Assembly: GCF_028372415.1 (NCBI RefSeq) | Contig: NC_092877.1 | Coordinates: 248,367,010 to 248,431,009 of the forward strand | Length of the DNA stretch: 64,000 nucleotides | Direction of reading: 5' to 3' | Source: Notamacropus eugenii | Lineage: Eukaryota > Chordata > Mammalia > Diprotodontia > Macropodidae | Shown here: piece after piece, positions 1 through 11,723 of the stretch | Position numbering within the stretch: the first letter of the stretch is position 1 | How the letters are laid out: the number at the start of each line of letters is the position of its first letter | Notes under the pieces: model-generated | Databases searched by the model: none | What the model saw: only the letters and a program-made list of their open reading frames with translations | Told to the model about the DNA's origin: nothing | Translations under genes and position numbers: made by a program

Positions 1-1935
1 AGACACTATAAAATACTTGGGAGTTTACCTGCCAAAACAAACCTAGGGAGTATATGAACAAAATTGCAAGACACTTTTTGCACAGATTAAGTCATATCTA
101 AGTATGTGGAAAAGCACCTGTTGGTCATGGGTTGGCTGAGTCAATATAATAAAAATGGCAATCCCACCTAAATTAATTTACTTATTTAGTGCCATACCAA
201 TCAAACTATCAGATGATTATTTTCTAGAATTGGATTAAATAATATCAAAATTCATCTGGAAGAACAAAAGGTCCAAAATATCAAAGGGACTAATGAAAAA
301 AAATGCTAATTTAGGTGGCATAGCGCTACCAGATCTCAAATTGTATTATAAAACAGCAATTATCAAAACTAATTGCTACGGAGTAAGAAACAGAAGGGTA
401 GGCAATTGCAATATGTTAGGCATTCAAGACACAGTAGGCAACAAATATAGCAATCTCCTGATTGATAAACCAAAGGATCCCAGCTTCTGGGATAAGAACT
501 CACTGATCAACAAAGATTGCTGGGAAAACTGGACAACAGTGTAGTGGAAACTAGACATATACCCATGCCTGACACCATAAACAAGAATAAATCCAAATGG
601 GTACATAACCTAGGTATATAGATTGATACCATGGACAAAATGGAGGAGCGAGGTATAATGTATTTATGAGATTTATGTAGAAGGGAAGAATTTTTGACTA
701 AAGAAGAGATACAAAGCATTATGGAGTGCAAGATGGATAATTCTGATTACATTAAAGTTTTTCCACAACCAAACCCAATGCAACCAAAATTCGGAGGGAT
801 GTAGTATATTGGGAAAGAATTTTTACAGCTAATCTCGGGGATAAAAGCCTCTTTTCTAGAATATATAGAGAACTGAGTCAAATGTACAACAATACAAGTC
901 ATTCTCCAACTGAAAAATGGTCAAAGGATATGAACAAGTCATTTTGAAAGGAAGAAATTAAAGATATCTATAATCATATGAAACAATGCTCTAAATCACT
1001 TTTGATTAGAGAGATGCAAATCAAAACATCTCTGAGGTCCTCCATCACATGTATTAGATTGGCAAACATGGCAGAACAGAAAAATGATAAATGTTGGAGA
1101 GGATGTGGGAGAGTTAGAACACCAATTCATTGTTGGTTGAGCTGTGAGCTCATCCAGCCATTCTGGAGAGTGGTTTGGAACTGTGCCCAAAGGGCTACAA
1201 AAATGTGCATAGCCTTTGACCCAGTAATATCGCTTCTAGGGCTATATCCCCAAGAGATAATAAAAATGGAAAAAGCTCCCACATGTACAAAATTATTTAT
1301 AGCAGCACCCTTTGTAGTTCCCAAAACCAGGAAAACAAAAGGATGGCCATCAATTGTGGAATGACTGAATTAATTATGATATATGAGGACAATGGTATTA
1401 AAGTATTGTACTATAAGAAATGATGAACAAGAAGACCTCAAAGAGGCCTGGAAGGATTTATATAATCCTATGCTGAAGGAAAGGAGCAGATCCAGGAGAA
1501 CTCTGTGCACAGCAACTACCACAGTGTGCGAGAGTTTTTGTTTTTGTTTTTGTTTTTGTTTTTTTTCTGGTAGACTTGCATCTTCATAGCAGTGAAACGA
1601 CATAAAAAGAAACTTCCCAGTCGTTTTCTTAGGCAAAATGCCTTCCACATACAGCGAAAGAATTGTGGAATTCCATCGCAAAATGTAGCAGATCACTTTT
1701 GTGTGTGTGTGCGTATATTATGTTTACGTTTGTGATATGATTTTTCCCTTTTATTGTAGTTCTTCTACACAGCATGACTATAGTGAAAATGTATTGAATA
1801 GAAAGGTATGTGTAGACCCTATTTATAATTGTATGCTATCTTGCAGATGAAGGAGGGTGGTTTGGGGTAGGTAGGGGGGAAAATATAAGTTTAACAGTAG
1901 TGATTATAGAACATTAAAAATAAATAAAATGAATA
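1..1935 (+). mobile_element. L1 3' end (ORF2 C-terminal part plus 3' UTR), cut by window edge
   Basis: The sequence matches, region by region, the last third of ORF2 in the fuller L1 at 4790-11712. It begins just after the RT core (KYLGVYLPKQT-like) and runs through the thumb and C-terminal part to about 1512. A degenerate frame at 978-1364 still shows the cysteine-rich end (CWRGCGRV, then H and C), the known C-terminal motif of mammalian L1 ORF2. A 3' UTR follows, with a TTTTTG run at 1524-1560 and a final A-rich AATAAAATGAA stretch. Many stops break the frame, so this is a dead copy. Its 5' part lies outside the window or was truncated at insertion. Confidence 0.9.
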
Positions 1936-1990
1936 TATATATATACAAATATATACATATATATGTAAACATGTGTATATATACATATAT
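1936..1990. repeat. TA/ATAC-rich simple repeat
   Basis: An impure run of TATATA and ATATAC directly follows the A-rich end of the preceding L1. It probably grew from that tail. Confidence 0.8.
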
Positions 1991-3465
1991 AAGAAATGGA
2001 TGAAAGTCCTGTATTTCATTGAATGACCATTTCTTCCCCTGAATGATAATACTCAACTTTACTGGGTAGGTGATTCTTTCTTTTAATCCTAGTTCCTTTA
2101 ACTTCTGAAATATCGTATTTCAATTCATTTTATCCCTTAATGTACAAGCTGCTAGATCTTATGTTATTCTTTTTGTATTTCCACAAAACTGGAATTGTTT
2201 CTTTCTAGCTGTTTGCAATATTGTCTACTTGACCTGGGAACTCTGGAATTTGGCTCCAATATCCCTACAAGCTTCTGTCATTCAGACCTGCGATTCAGAA
2301 CAGCAGCTCAATTTCTCCAGGGGCATTAGGCAGAGGGCTCCAAAAATGGACACTGCTACTCCTGCAGTGGCTGCTACAGCAGGGGCAGCCCAGGTTCACT
2401 TTTCATCCAAACAAAAATGGTTTGTCAATGGATTTTGAAGCTCTCTCGAGTGTTTGGTGGTTGAGGGATTTGAGAACCGCAGCTGCTGCTTGAAATTCTG
2501 CCCCCAAGGCCTTTTCTGGTCCTGTTCTTGCTGGTGCCAAGGAACCAGGGCTGTGTTGGGCACTGTGGGCTGCATTTTTCTTTGTGCCTCGTGTGATAGA
2601 CATTTCCTCTTGGCTTTCCAGCCTATCTTGAGCTAGAAATCTCTTTCACTGTCTTTTTGTGTCATCGGCTGCTCTACAATTTCTTTAGAGTTATTTTTCA
2701 CAGGTATTTTATGGGCTGTGGGGAGAGAACTAGAGTATGGAAGTCTTTCTACTCTGACATTGTGGCTCCACTCCTAGGAAAGCTTTTTCAGTGGAAGGGA
2801 AAAAGGCGTAAGTGAGAGAGAATAAGTAAAGTTTGTTCTCATTACATTTGGCTTAAGGAGGAAATAATATGCACACTCAATTTGGTACAAAAATATATCT
2901 TATGCTACAGGGGAGAAGGGGATATGTGGAGTGGGGCGATGACTGAAGGGAGGGCAAATGTGAGAAAGGAGTAAGCATTAAACACTTTTGAGCAGGGACA
3001 AGATCAAAAGAGAGAATAGAATAAATGGAGGGCAGGATAGGATGGAGAGAAATATAGTTAGTCATTCAAATATGACTCTTATGGAAGTCTTTTTCACAAC
3101 TACTCATGCACAGGCTATAATGAATTGATTGCCTTCTCAGTGGGGATGGGTGGGGAGGGAGAAAGGGAGAAAACTTGGAATTCAAAGCTTAAGGAATCAA
3201 TGTTGAGAACTGATTTTGCATGCAAATGGGAAATAAGAAATATAGCTAATGTGGTATAGAAATTTATCTTGTCCTACAAGAAAACAGAGGAGATGGAGGG
3301 AAAGGAGGGTTTGGTAGAAAGGAGGGCAAATTGGGGGAAGGGACAATCAGAATATATGGCTCTTGGGACAGAGGAGGGGAAAGTTGGGGAGAAAATCTTA
3401 ACTCAAAATCTTCTGGAAATGAATATTGAAAACTAAAAATAAATAAATAAATTTTAAAAAATTTA
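1991..3465 (+). mobile_element. HAL1-like element with inverted 5' part
   Basis: Two parts lie back to back. Part 1, about 1991-2775, reads on the minus strand. It holds the end of L1 ORF1 (compare 9610-9920) and, after a jump near 2266, a 5' UTR whose start near 2770 reads as GGAGCCACAATGTCAGAGTAG. Part 2, about 2776-3465, reads on the plus strand. It is the purine-rich HAL1 tail also seen at 49370-50080 and 53990-54690, ending GAAAACTAAAAATAAATAAA. Left end internal, junction at the 5' end, then the 3' part in normal orientation is the layout expected from twin priming during L1-type insertion. Most of ORF1 is missing. Confidence 0.75.
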
Positions 3466-4114
<649 letters not shown>

Positions 4115-4261
4115 ATTGGTATAGGCAGCATAAGATGTTTGCCTCTAGATTCCATTTCTCCTTCCTTTCCTTTTCTTCTTCATCCATTGTATCTTCTCTG
4201 CAGCCTCACTCAGAGCTTAAAACACCAGGAACATATTCAGGCACACATCATGATGCAGTTG

Positions 4262-4789
4262 AAATTATATATAACAAATAGCCATGGAAAATGAAGTAAA
4301 AATTAATTGGAAAGTAAATAACCTAATTCAAGGAATGATTGCATCAAACAACAAATAGTAGAAACAATCAATAATATCACTCAGAAGAAGGACAAAAATG
4401 AGATAACCTACCAGAATAATGGGATACAGTGAAATAAAATTTTAAGAGAAGTTTCCAATCTGTGAATGCCGAAATAAATAAAATAGAAAAACAGGATATC
4501 AATTAATTGGACATGCAAATGAAAAATATCAGAAAAGAATAAATTGAAAATTCCAATTCAATACTAGCTTACAAGTGTTGAAAAACAGCTGAAAGATTAA
4601 TAAAATGGAAATAAGGAAAACTATTGAACTAATAAATAAAGGCAAGAGCTGGTCTTATGAAAAAAGTAAAATAGATAAACGTTTGCTCAATTTTATTTTA
4701 AAAAAAGAAAGAAAACCAAATTTTCAATATCAAAATTGAAAAGGGAAATATCACCTCCAATAAAGAGAAAGTTAAAATAATTAGAAATA
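4262..4789 (+). mobile_element. Old L1, left segment (ORF2 after the endonuclease)
   Basis: Starts at the region matching the end of the endonuclease domain (TGTAATAAA..CCATGGAAA in other copies) and continues to just before the RT domain, where the young L1 interrupts it. It is heavily decayed. The same element resumes at 11713. The break lies in the same place in ORF2 on both sides (TAATTAGAAATA), which shows one older L1 split by a later one. Confidence 0.85.
4779..4789 (+). repeat. Target-site duplication, left copy
   Basis: AATTAGAAATA lies directly before the T-run that is the poly(A) tail of the minus-strand L1. The same 11 bases occur at 11713-11723, directly beyond its 5' end. Confidence 0.85.
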
Positions 4790-5163
4790 TTTTTTTTTAT
4801 TTTTTAATGTTTAACAATCACTGCCATACAATTGAGATTTTATTCCCCCCACCTGCCCCCCACTACCCCGCTCCCTCCCCACGACTGCATACAATTCTGT
4901 ATAGATTCTACATATACTTTCCTATTGAGTATATTTTCACTATAGTCATGCTATGTAGTCAGACTAAAATAAATGAAAGAAATCGTATAACAAATCAGAA
5001 CATGATACACAAACACATACACATACACAAACATGATCTGCTACATTTTGTGAGTGACTTCCATATTTCTTTCTCTGAGTGTAGAAGGCATTTTGCCGTC
5101 AGAACCACCTTTGGGATTTTTTTTTTTTATAAGAAGTTTTTGCTTTATTACAAAATTCTAAGT
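4790..5163 (-). other. L1 3' UTR and poly(A) tail
   Basis: Reads from the ORF2 stop to the poly(A). On the sense strand it has an A-run, then a purine-rich GGGGAGGGAG stretch near 4845-4885 before the tail. A G-rich tract near the end is typical of mammalian L1 3' UTRs. The sense-strand text TATAGTGAAAATAT also occurs in the 3' UTR of the copy at 1-1935. Confidence 0.85.
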
Positions 5164-8100
5164 CTACCAGAAAAAACTCTCGCACACTGTGGTCGTTGCT
5201 GTGCACAAAGTTCTCCTGGTTCTGCTCCTTTCACTCAGCATCAGGTCATATAAGTCCTTCCAGGCCTCTCTGAAGTCTTCTTGTTCATCATTTCTTATGG
5301 CACAATAGTACTCCATTACATTCATATACCATAATTTATTCAGCCATTGCCCAATTGATGGACATCGCCTTGACTTCCAGTTTTTGGCAACTACATAGAG
5401 TGCTGCTATAAATATTTCTGTACATGTGGGACCCTTTCCCATTTTTATGATCTCTTGGGGATATAGTCCTAGTAGTGATATTGCTGGGTCAATGGGTATG
5501 CACATTTTTGTAGCCTTTTGGACATAGTTCCAAATTGCTCTCCAGAATGGTTGGATGCGCTCGCAGCTCCACCAACAATGAATTAGTGTTCCAACTCTCC
5601 CACATCCTCTCCAGCATTTATCATTTTCTTGTTCTGTCATGTTTGCCAATCTTATAGGTGTGATGTGGTACCTCAGAGTTCTTTTGATTTGCATCTCTCT
5701 AATCAATAGTGATTTAGAGCATTTTTTCATATGATTATAGATAGCTTTAATTTCTTCCTCTGAAAATTGCCTGTTCATATCCTTTGACCATTTTTCAATT
5801 GGGGAATGACTTGTATGATCATACATATGAGTCAGTTCTCTATACATTCTAGAAATGAGGCCTTTATCCCCGAGCTTAGCTGTAAAAATTCTTTCCCAAT
5901 TTACTACATCCCTCCAGATTTTGGTTGCATTGGGTTTGGTTGTGCAAAGCTTCTCAGTTTAATGTAATTAAAGGTATCCATTTTGCATTTCATAATGCTT
6001 TCTGTCTCTCCTTTAGTAAAGAATTCTTCCCTTCTCCATAAATCTGATAAATACACTATTCCTTGCTTCCCCAGTTTATTAAGGGTATCAATCTTTATAC
6101 CTATATCATGTACCCATTTGGACTTTATTCTTGTGTACGGTGTCATGTATGGGTCTATGCCTAATTTCCACCACACTGTTATCCAGTTGTCCCAGCAATT
6201 TTTGTCAAACATTGAGTTCTTCTCCCAGAAGCTGGGGTGCTTGGGTTTATCAAACAGGAGGTTGCTATATTCCTTGCCTACTGCATCTTGAGTGCCAAAT
6301 CTATTCCACTTGTCTACCTCTCTGTTTCTTAGCCAATACCAAGTGGTTTTAATAATTGCTGCTTTATAGTACAGTTTGAGGTCTGGTAGCACTAGGCCAC
6401 CTTCCCAAGCATTTCTTTTCATTAGTCCCTTTGATATTCTGGACCTTTTGTTTTTCCAAATGAATTTTGATATTATTTTATCCAGCTCTAGAAAGTAATT
6501 GTCTGATAGTTTAATTGGTATGGCACTAAATAAGTATATTAATTTAGGTAGAATTGTCATTTTTATTATATTGGCACAGCCTATCCATGAGCAACTAATG
6601 TTTTTCCACTTACATAAATCTGACTTTATTTGTGCAAAAAGTGTCTTGTAATTGTGTTCATATAGTCCCTGGGTTTGTTTTGGCAGGTAGACTCCTAAGT
6701 ATTTTATACTGTCTACCCTAGCTTTAAATGGGATTTCTCTTTCTATCTCTTGCTGTTGGACTTTGTTGCTAATATATAGGAAGGCAGAAGATTTGTGTGG
6801 GTTTATTTTGTAACCTGCAACTTTGCCAAAGTTGTTTATTAATTCAAGTAATTTTTTACTTGAATCTCTGGGATTGTCTAGGTAAATCATCATATCATCT
6901 GCAAAGAGTGATAACTTAGTTTCTTCTTTGGCTATTCTTATTCCTTGAATATCTTTATCTTGTCTAATTGCTACAGCTAACATTTCTAGTACCATATTGA
7001 ATAATAGTGGTGATAATGGACATACTTGTTTCACCCCTTATCTTCTTGGTAATGCATCTAGCTTATCCCCATTGCATATAATGCTTGCTGAAGGTTTTAG
7101 ATAGATACTGCTTATTATTTTATGGAAAGTTCCCTTTATTCCTACGTTCTCCCGTGTTTTTAGTAGGAATGGGTGTTGTATTTTGTCAAAAGCTTTCTCT
7201 GCATCTATTGAGAAAATCATGTGGTTTTTGTTAGCTTTGCTGTTGATTTGATCGATAATGCTAATAGTTTTCCTAATATTGAACCAGCCCTGTAGTCCTG
7301 GTATGAATCCTACCTGATCATAATGTATTAATCTCGTGATAAGATGTTGCATTCGTTTTGCTAAAATCTTATTTAAAATTTTTGCATCTATATTCATTAG
7401 GGAAATTGGTCTATAATTTTCTTTCTCTGTTTTGTCTCTTCCTGGTTTGGGTATCAAAACCATATTTGTATCGTAGAAAGAACTTGGGAGGACTCCTTCT
7501 TCCCCAATTTTCAAAAATAGTGTATGTAGTATTGGAATTAACTGTTCTTTAAATGTTTGATAGAATTCACTTGTGAATCCATCTGGCCCTGGAGATTTTT
7601 TCCTAGGGAGTTCATTGATGGCTTGTTCAATTTCTTTTTCTGAGATGGGGTTGTTTAAGTATTCAACGTCCTCTTCTGTTAATCTGGGCAATTTGTATTT
7701 TTTAAAATATTCATCCATCTCGTTTAGATTATCGAATTTGTGGGCATAAAGTTGGGCAAAGTAGATTCTAATTATTGTTTTAATTTCCTCCTCATTGGAG
7801 GTGAGTTCACCCCTTTCATTTTTAATATTAGTAATTTGATTTTCTTCTTTCTTTTTTTTTAATCAGATTGACCAAACGTTTATCAATTTTATTAGTTTTT
7901 TCATAAAACCAACTATTGGTTTTATTTATTAATTCAGTAGTTTTCTTAATTTCAGTTTTATTAATCTCTCCTTTGGTTTTCAGTATTTCTAATTTGGTAT
8001 GTACTTGGGGATTTTCAATTTGTTCTTCTTCTAGCTTTTTCAACTGCAAGCCTAAGTCATTGATCTCCTCTTTGTCTATTTTATTTATGTAAGCATTCAA

Positions 8101-9054
8101 AGATATAAAACTTCCCCTAATAACTGCTTTTGCAGTATCCCATAAGTTTTGGTATGTTGTCTCACTATTGTCATTCTCTTGAATGAAGTTGTTGATTGTT
8201 TCTATGATTTCTTCTTTAACCCAACCGTTCTTTCGAATTAGATAATTTAGTTTCCAATTGATTTTTGGTTTCTCTTTCCATGGCCTTTTATTACATGTAA
8301 TTTTTAATGCATTATGATCTGAAAAGGATGCATTGATTATCTCTACCTTTCTGCACTGGATTGTGAGATTTTTATGTCCTAGTACATGTTCAATTTTTGT
8401 AAATGTTCCATGTACTGCAGAGAAAACGGTATATTCCTTTCCATTCCCATTTAATTTTCTCCAAAGATCTATCATATCTACCTTATCCAGAGTTTTATTT
8501 ACATCCTTAACCTCTTTCTTGTTTATTTTGAGGTTGGATTTATCGAGTTCAGAGAGGGGGAGGTTGAGGTCCCCCACTAGTATAGTTTTGCTATCAATTT
8601 CTTCCTTCAACTCCCCCAACCTCTCCTCTAAGAATCTGGATGCTATACCACTTGGAGCATACATATTTAGTAATGATATTGCTTCATTGTCTATGGTGCC
8701 TTTTAGCAGGATATAGTTTCCATCCTTATCCCTTTTGATTAGATCTATTTCTGTTTTAGCTTTGTCTGACATTAGGATTGCTACTCCTGCCTTTCTTACA
8801 TGAGCTGAAGCACAATATATTCTGCTTCATCCTTTGACTTTTATCCTATGTGTATCCCCCCGTTTCAAATGTGTTTCTTGTAAGCAGCATATTGTTGGAT
8901 TATGGCTTTTAATCCATTCTGCTATCCATCTCAGTTTTATGCGAGAGTTCATTCCATTCACATTCACAGTTATGATTACAATCTGTGTATTTCCCTCCAA
9001 CCTCTTTCCCACCATTTGTGCTTTTAGCTCTCCCGTCTCCCTTCCCCTCCTCAA
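5164..9054 (-). pseudogene. L1 ORF2: endonuclease, reverse transcriptase, Cys-rich end
   Basis: ORF2 nicks target DNA and reverse-transcribes L1 RNA. Endonuclease motifs are visible in order: NVNGMN, LQETH (catalytic E), NMYAPS, GDLNLPLS and SDHNAL (catalytic H). The RT part shows [41 protein letters not shown] and the catalytic FADD box at about 6890-6907. The end carries CWRGCGRVGTLIHCWWSC. Four lesions are visible. There is an in-frame TGA after RIKVKG near 8827 and a frameshift in the A-run near 7845-7865. There is also an in-frame TAA after ALPRR near 7035-7037 and a one-base loss near 5905-5925. The start is uncertain: ATG at 9054 or a later one. Confidence 0.93.
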
Positions 9055-9580
9055 TATTATTCACTTTTCTCCCCCTCCTCCTGCAGCCTTCCCCTCCTTC
9101 TTTTAGCCTCCCTCCCTTTTACTCCCCTTCACTGTTATTGCTTCTTTCCTCCCTTTTAGCCACCCTCCCCTTTCTTCCCCTTTCCCCTCCTACTACCTAT
9201 AGAGCTAGTTAGGATTATCTACTTAAGATTGTTGTTCCCTCCTTTGAACAAATCAGATGAGAGTACCTCTCAAACAATGCTCATTTCCTCCCGCTCCTTC
9301 CCTCTGCTGTAGTTTTGTTGTTCTTCCTGTTATATAATTTGCCATTTTCTGCTTCCCCCTTTTCACACCTCCTATTACAATCCCTTCTCATACGTAAATC
9401 ATATTTTTGACATGACATCATTTACTTTATGCCCGTTCCCTCTACATATATCCCTTTTATCATAATAGCTGCACAGTCCTCAAGATTAACAGGTTTCATC
9501 TTCCCTTATAGGGAGGTAAACACTTTGCCCTAATTGAGTAGCACGTTTTTGTTTTTGTTTTTTCCCCTCTGTTTACCTTT
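9055..9580 (-). other. L1 ORF1-ORF2 spacer, polypurine on the sense strand
   Basis: Between the ORFs lie about 520 bp. The part nearest ORF2 (9050-9190) is almost pure C/T on the plus strand, so it is an A/G tract on the L1 RNA. Similar tracts lie at 27095-27290 and 60180-60400 in other L1 copies. The length is unusual: primate L1 has a spacer of only about 60 bp (established), while this one is roughly eight times longer. Confidence 0.8.
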
Positions 9581-10761
9581 TTATGATTCTCTGGAGACCT
9601 GCATTTGAAGATCAAATTGTCTATTGAGTTCTGGTGTTTTGGTGAGGAAGCTCTGGAAATCCCTTATTTCGTTGAATGACTTTCTCCTTGCCTGAAATGT
9701 TATGCTGAACTTTGCTGGGTAGTTGATCCTTGGTTGAAATCCCAACTCCTTTGCCTTACGGAATATTGGGTTCCAATTCTTTCGATCTTTTAATGTAGAA
9801 GCTGCAAGGTCCTGTGTGATCCTGACTGTGTGTCCTTGATATTTGAATTGTTTCTTTCTGGCTGCTTGTAGTATTTTCTCCTTCACTTGATACCTCTGGA
9901 ATTTGGCAACGATATTTCTTGGGGTTTTGAGTTTGGGATCCCTTTCAGGAGGGGAACGGTGGATTCTTTCCATGGCTATTTTGCCCTCTGAGTCTAGTAC
10001 TTCTGGGCAGTTTTCCTTGATGATTTCCTGGAAGATGTTGTCCAGACTCTTTTCTTCATCATGGGTTTCTGGCAGGCCAATAATTCTTAAATTTTCTCTC
10101 CTGTATCTATTTTCCAGCTCAGTTGTTTTTCCAATTAAATATTTTACATATTCTTCTATCTTTTCATTCTTTAGATTTTGTTTGACTGATTCTTGTTCCC
10201 TCATTGAGTCATTAGTTTCTACTTGCCCAATTCTAATCTTCTTCGTATTGTTTTCTTCAGTTAGCTTTTGCATTTCCTTTTCCATCTGACCAATTTTTCC
10301 CTTTAAGGAGCTGTTTTCTCCATTTAATTTTTGTACTTCTTTTTCCATTCGACCAATTTTCCCAGTTAGGTTTTGTGTTTCCTTTTCCATCTGATCAATT
10401 TTCCCAATTAGCTTTTGGATTTCCTTTTCTATTTGATTAACTCTTCCTTTTAGGGAATTATTCTCTCCAGTTAATTTTTGAACTTCCTTTTCCATTTGTT
10501 CAATTTGCCTTTTCAGAGTGATGTTCTCATCAGTGAATTCTTTTTTTATAATTTTAAAATCATTGGCCAGATATCTTTTATATCCTTCTTCAGATGTTCC
10601 AGATAATCTAGTTGTGCTTGCGAGAAATTCATAGACCCATCTGAGGTTTCAGATGGAAGTACAGTCTCAGCTCTGACCTCTTTGGCGTTTGTGTTTTGGT
10701 CCTTATCCCCATAGAAAGATTCTATGGTTTTTTCACTTTTCGTCTGCTTTTTCCTATTCAT
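9581..10761 (-). pseudogene. L1 ORF1: coiled-coil RNA-binding protein
   Basis: ORF1 forms trimers that coat L1 RNA. The start MNRKKQTKSEK at 10761 is conserved at 58648 in another copy. Order: a charged N-terminus; a coiled coil (about 10520-10200) made of repeats such as QMEKEVQKLTGENNSLKG and QIEKEIQKLIGKID; an RRM starting ENRYRRENLRIIGLPE; then a C-terminal domain with AARKKQFKYQG, ITQDLAASTL and PRINYPAKF. These match the known ORF1p domain order. One single-base loss near 10553-10558 (after DIWPMILK) separates the first 71 codons from the remaining 304-codon frame. Otherwise the frame is open to the stop at 9581. Confidence 0.93.
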
Positions 10762-11321
10762 GATGTTGGCTGAGTGTTGTAGCTTCTGGTTCTTTCAGTC
10801 AGAAGGTACAGATCTTTGTGTTGAGCTGATGTGTGTCTAGGCTAAAAGCAGGCTTTTTTTTTTTGTTGTTTCCCAAATCAACCCTGGGGTTAGCTTGTTA
10901 GGTGTGTGGGAGGGTTGGTCTGGTCTCAGGAGATCTGCTCAGCTGACCTGAGGCAAAGGCAAGGTCAGGGGATGGTGATCCCAGCTTCCCTGTTTTCTTC
11001 CTTTTTCCCCTGGTGGGCTGGGGCACGCCTAGAAGCTAATGCATGTTCCCGCCCCTCCTGGGGCTTGTCTCCCGACTCTGAGGCTTGCCTGGGTCTCAGT
11101 GCGAATTTTCTCTGCCCTGGGTCTTCTGTGCTTCCAGATCGCCTCTGCCACAGTAGGAAGAATCCCCCTTTGCTATTTTTCTAGCCTCTGGTGTTATGAG
11201 ACTATTTGCCCCCTTCTGCTCTTCCCGCTGATCCAGGATTTAACTGGGGAAGAATTCTTTGGTTCTTTAACGGTCATCAGAGGGGAGGAGAGAGCATTTA
11301 CTGATCACTCCGCCATCCTGG
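10762..11321 (-). promoter_or_regulatory. L1 5' UTR, second (ORF1-proximal) unit
   Basis: On the minus strand this begins AGCCAGGATGGCGGAGTGAT at about 11321 and runs to the ORF1 start. The opening resembles the YY1-binding start of mammalian L1 5' UTRs. The same unit occurs at about 57990-58647 in another copy (GAGCCAAGATGTCAGAGTGA, then a shared GTAAATGCTCTCT). Promoter activity is inferred from the family. Confidence 0.75.
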
Positions 11322-11712
11322 CTTGTGGAAGTTCCAGTAGGTGACTTACCGAAGTTTAGTCTTCAAGCTGAAGGTTTCAAGCGCTGCTGTGCTGATGTGT
11401 GGCACTCAGCGGCTCTCACGGGCTCGGTTTGGCTTGTCTCCTGCTCCGCTGGTTTTGCCCACCACTCTCGGGCTTCTCAGGTCCCTTCCACCCTGCTGCG
11501 CTGACCGCGCTGCACTGTGCACTGCGGGCTTACCCCCGCGGAACAGATCCTTCCCGTGGACCTTCCAGTCCAGCCTGGGCTCCGAATCTGTCAAAGTCTG
11601 TCACCCACTGGATTCTACACCTCCAAAGTCTGGTCAGATTCTCCTTTCAGAGATATCCAGAGGAGTTTGTCCAGGAGCTTAGGTGAGTCATTGCTTTCAC
11701 TCCGCCATCTTC
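11322..11712 (-). promoter_or_regulatory. L1 5' UTR, first (distal) unit, CpG-rich
   Basis: On the minus strand it begins TTGAAGATGGCGGAGTGAAA at the outer end of the element, next to the target-site duplication. It carries clustered CpGs (11380-11560) in an otherwise CpG-poor window. Its counterpart is 57563-57989, sharing ACTCACCTAAGCTC and ACAAACTCCT. It therefore acts as a second copy of the YY1-headed start placed upstream of the first. Confidence 0.75.
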
Positions 11713-11723
11713 AATTAGAAATA
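11713..11723 (+). repeat. Target-site duplication, right copy
   Basis: AATTAGAAATA, identical to 4779-4789, directly abuts the 5' end of the young minus-strand L1. Confidence 0.85.

Larger units (their letters stand above)
4790..11712 (-). mobile_element. Nearly whole, fairly young L1
   Basis: A single element of about 6.9 kb reads on the minus strand: 5' UTR (11712-10762), ORF1 (10761-9581), spacer, ORF2 (about 9054-5164), 3' UTR and poly(A), seen as T9 at 4790-4798. An 11-bp target-site duplication flanks it. Each ORF is interrupted only a few times, and the 5' UTR still keeps many CpGs. Both points suggest it is the youngest large element in the window. It inserted into the old plus-strand L1 at 4262-14636. 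It cannot move by itself with its present ORFs. Family: mammalian L1, marsupial lineage (inference). Confidence 0.95.

Noticed and set aside
5983-6352. Plus-strand frames of 73-102 codons
   Set aside because: They are antisense shadows of the minus-strand L1 ORF2.
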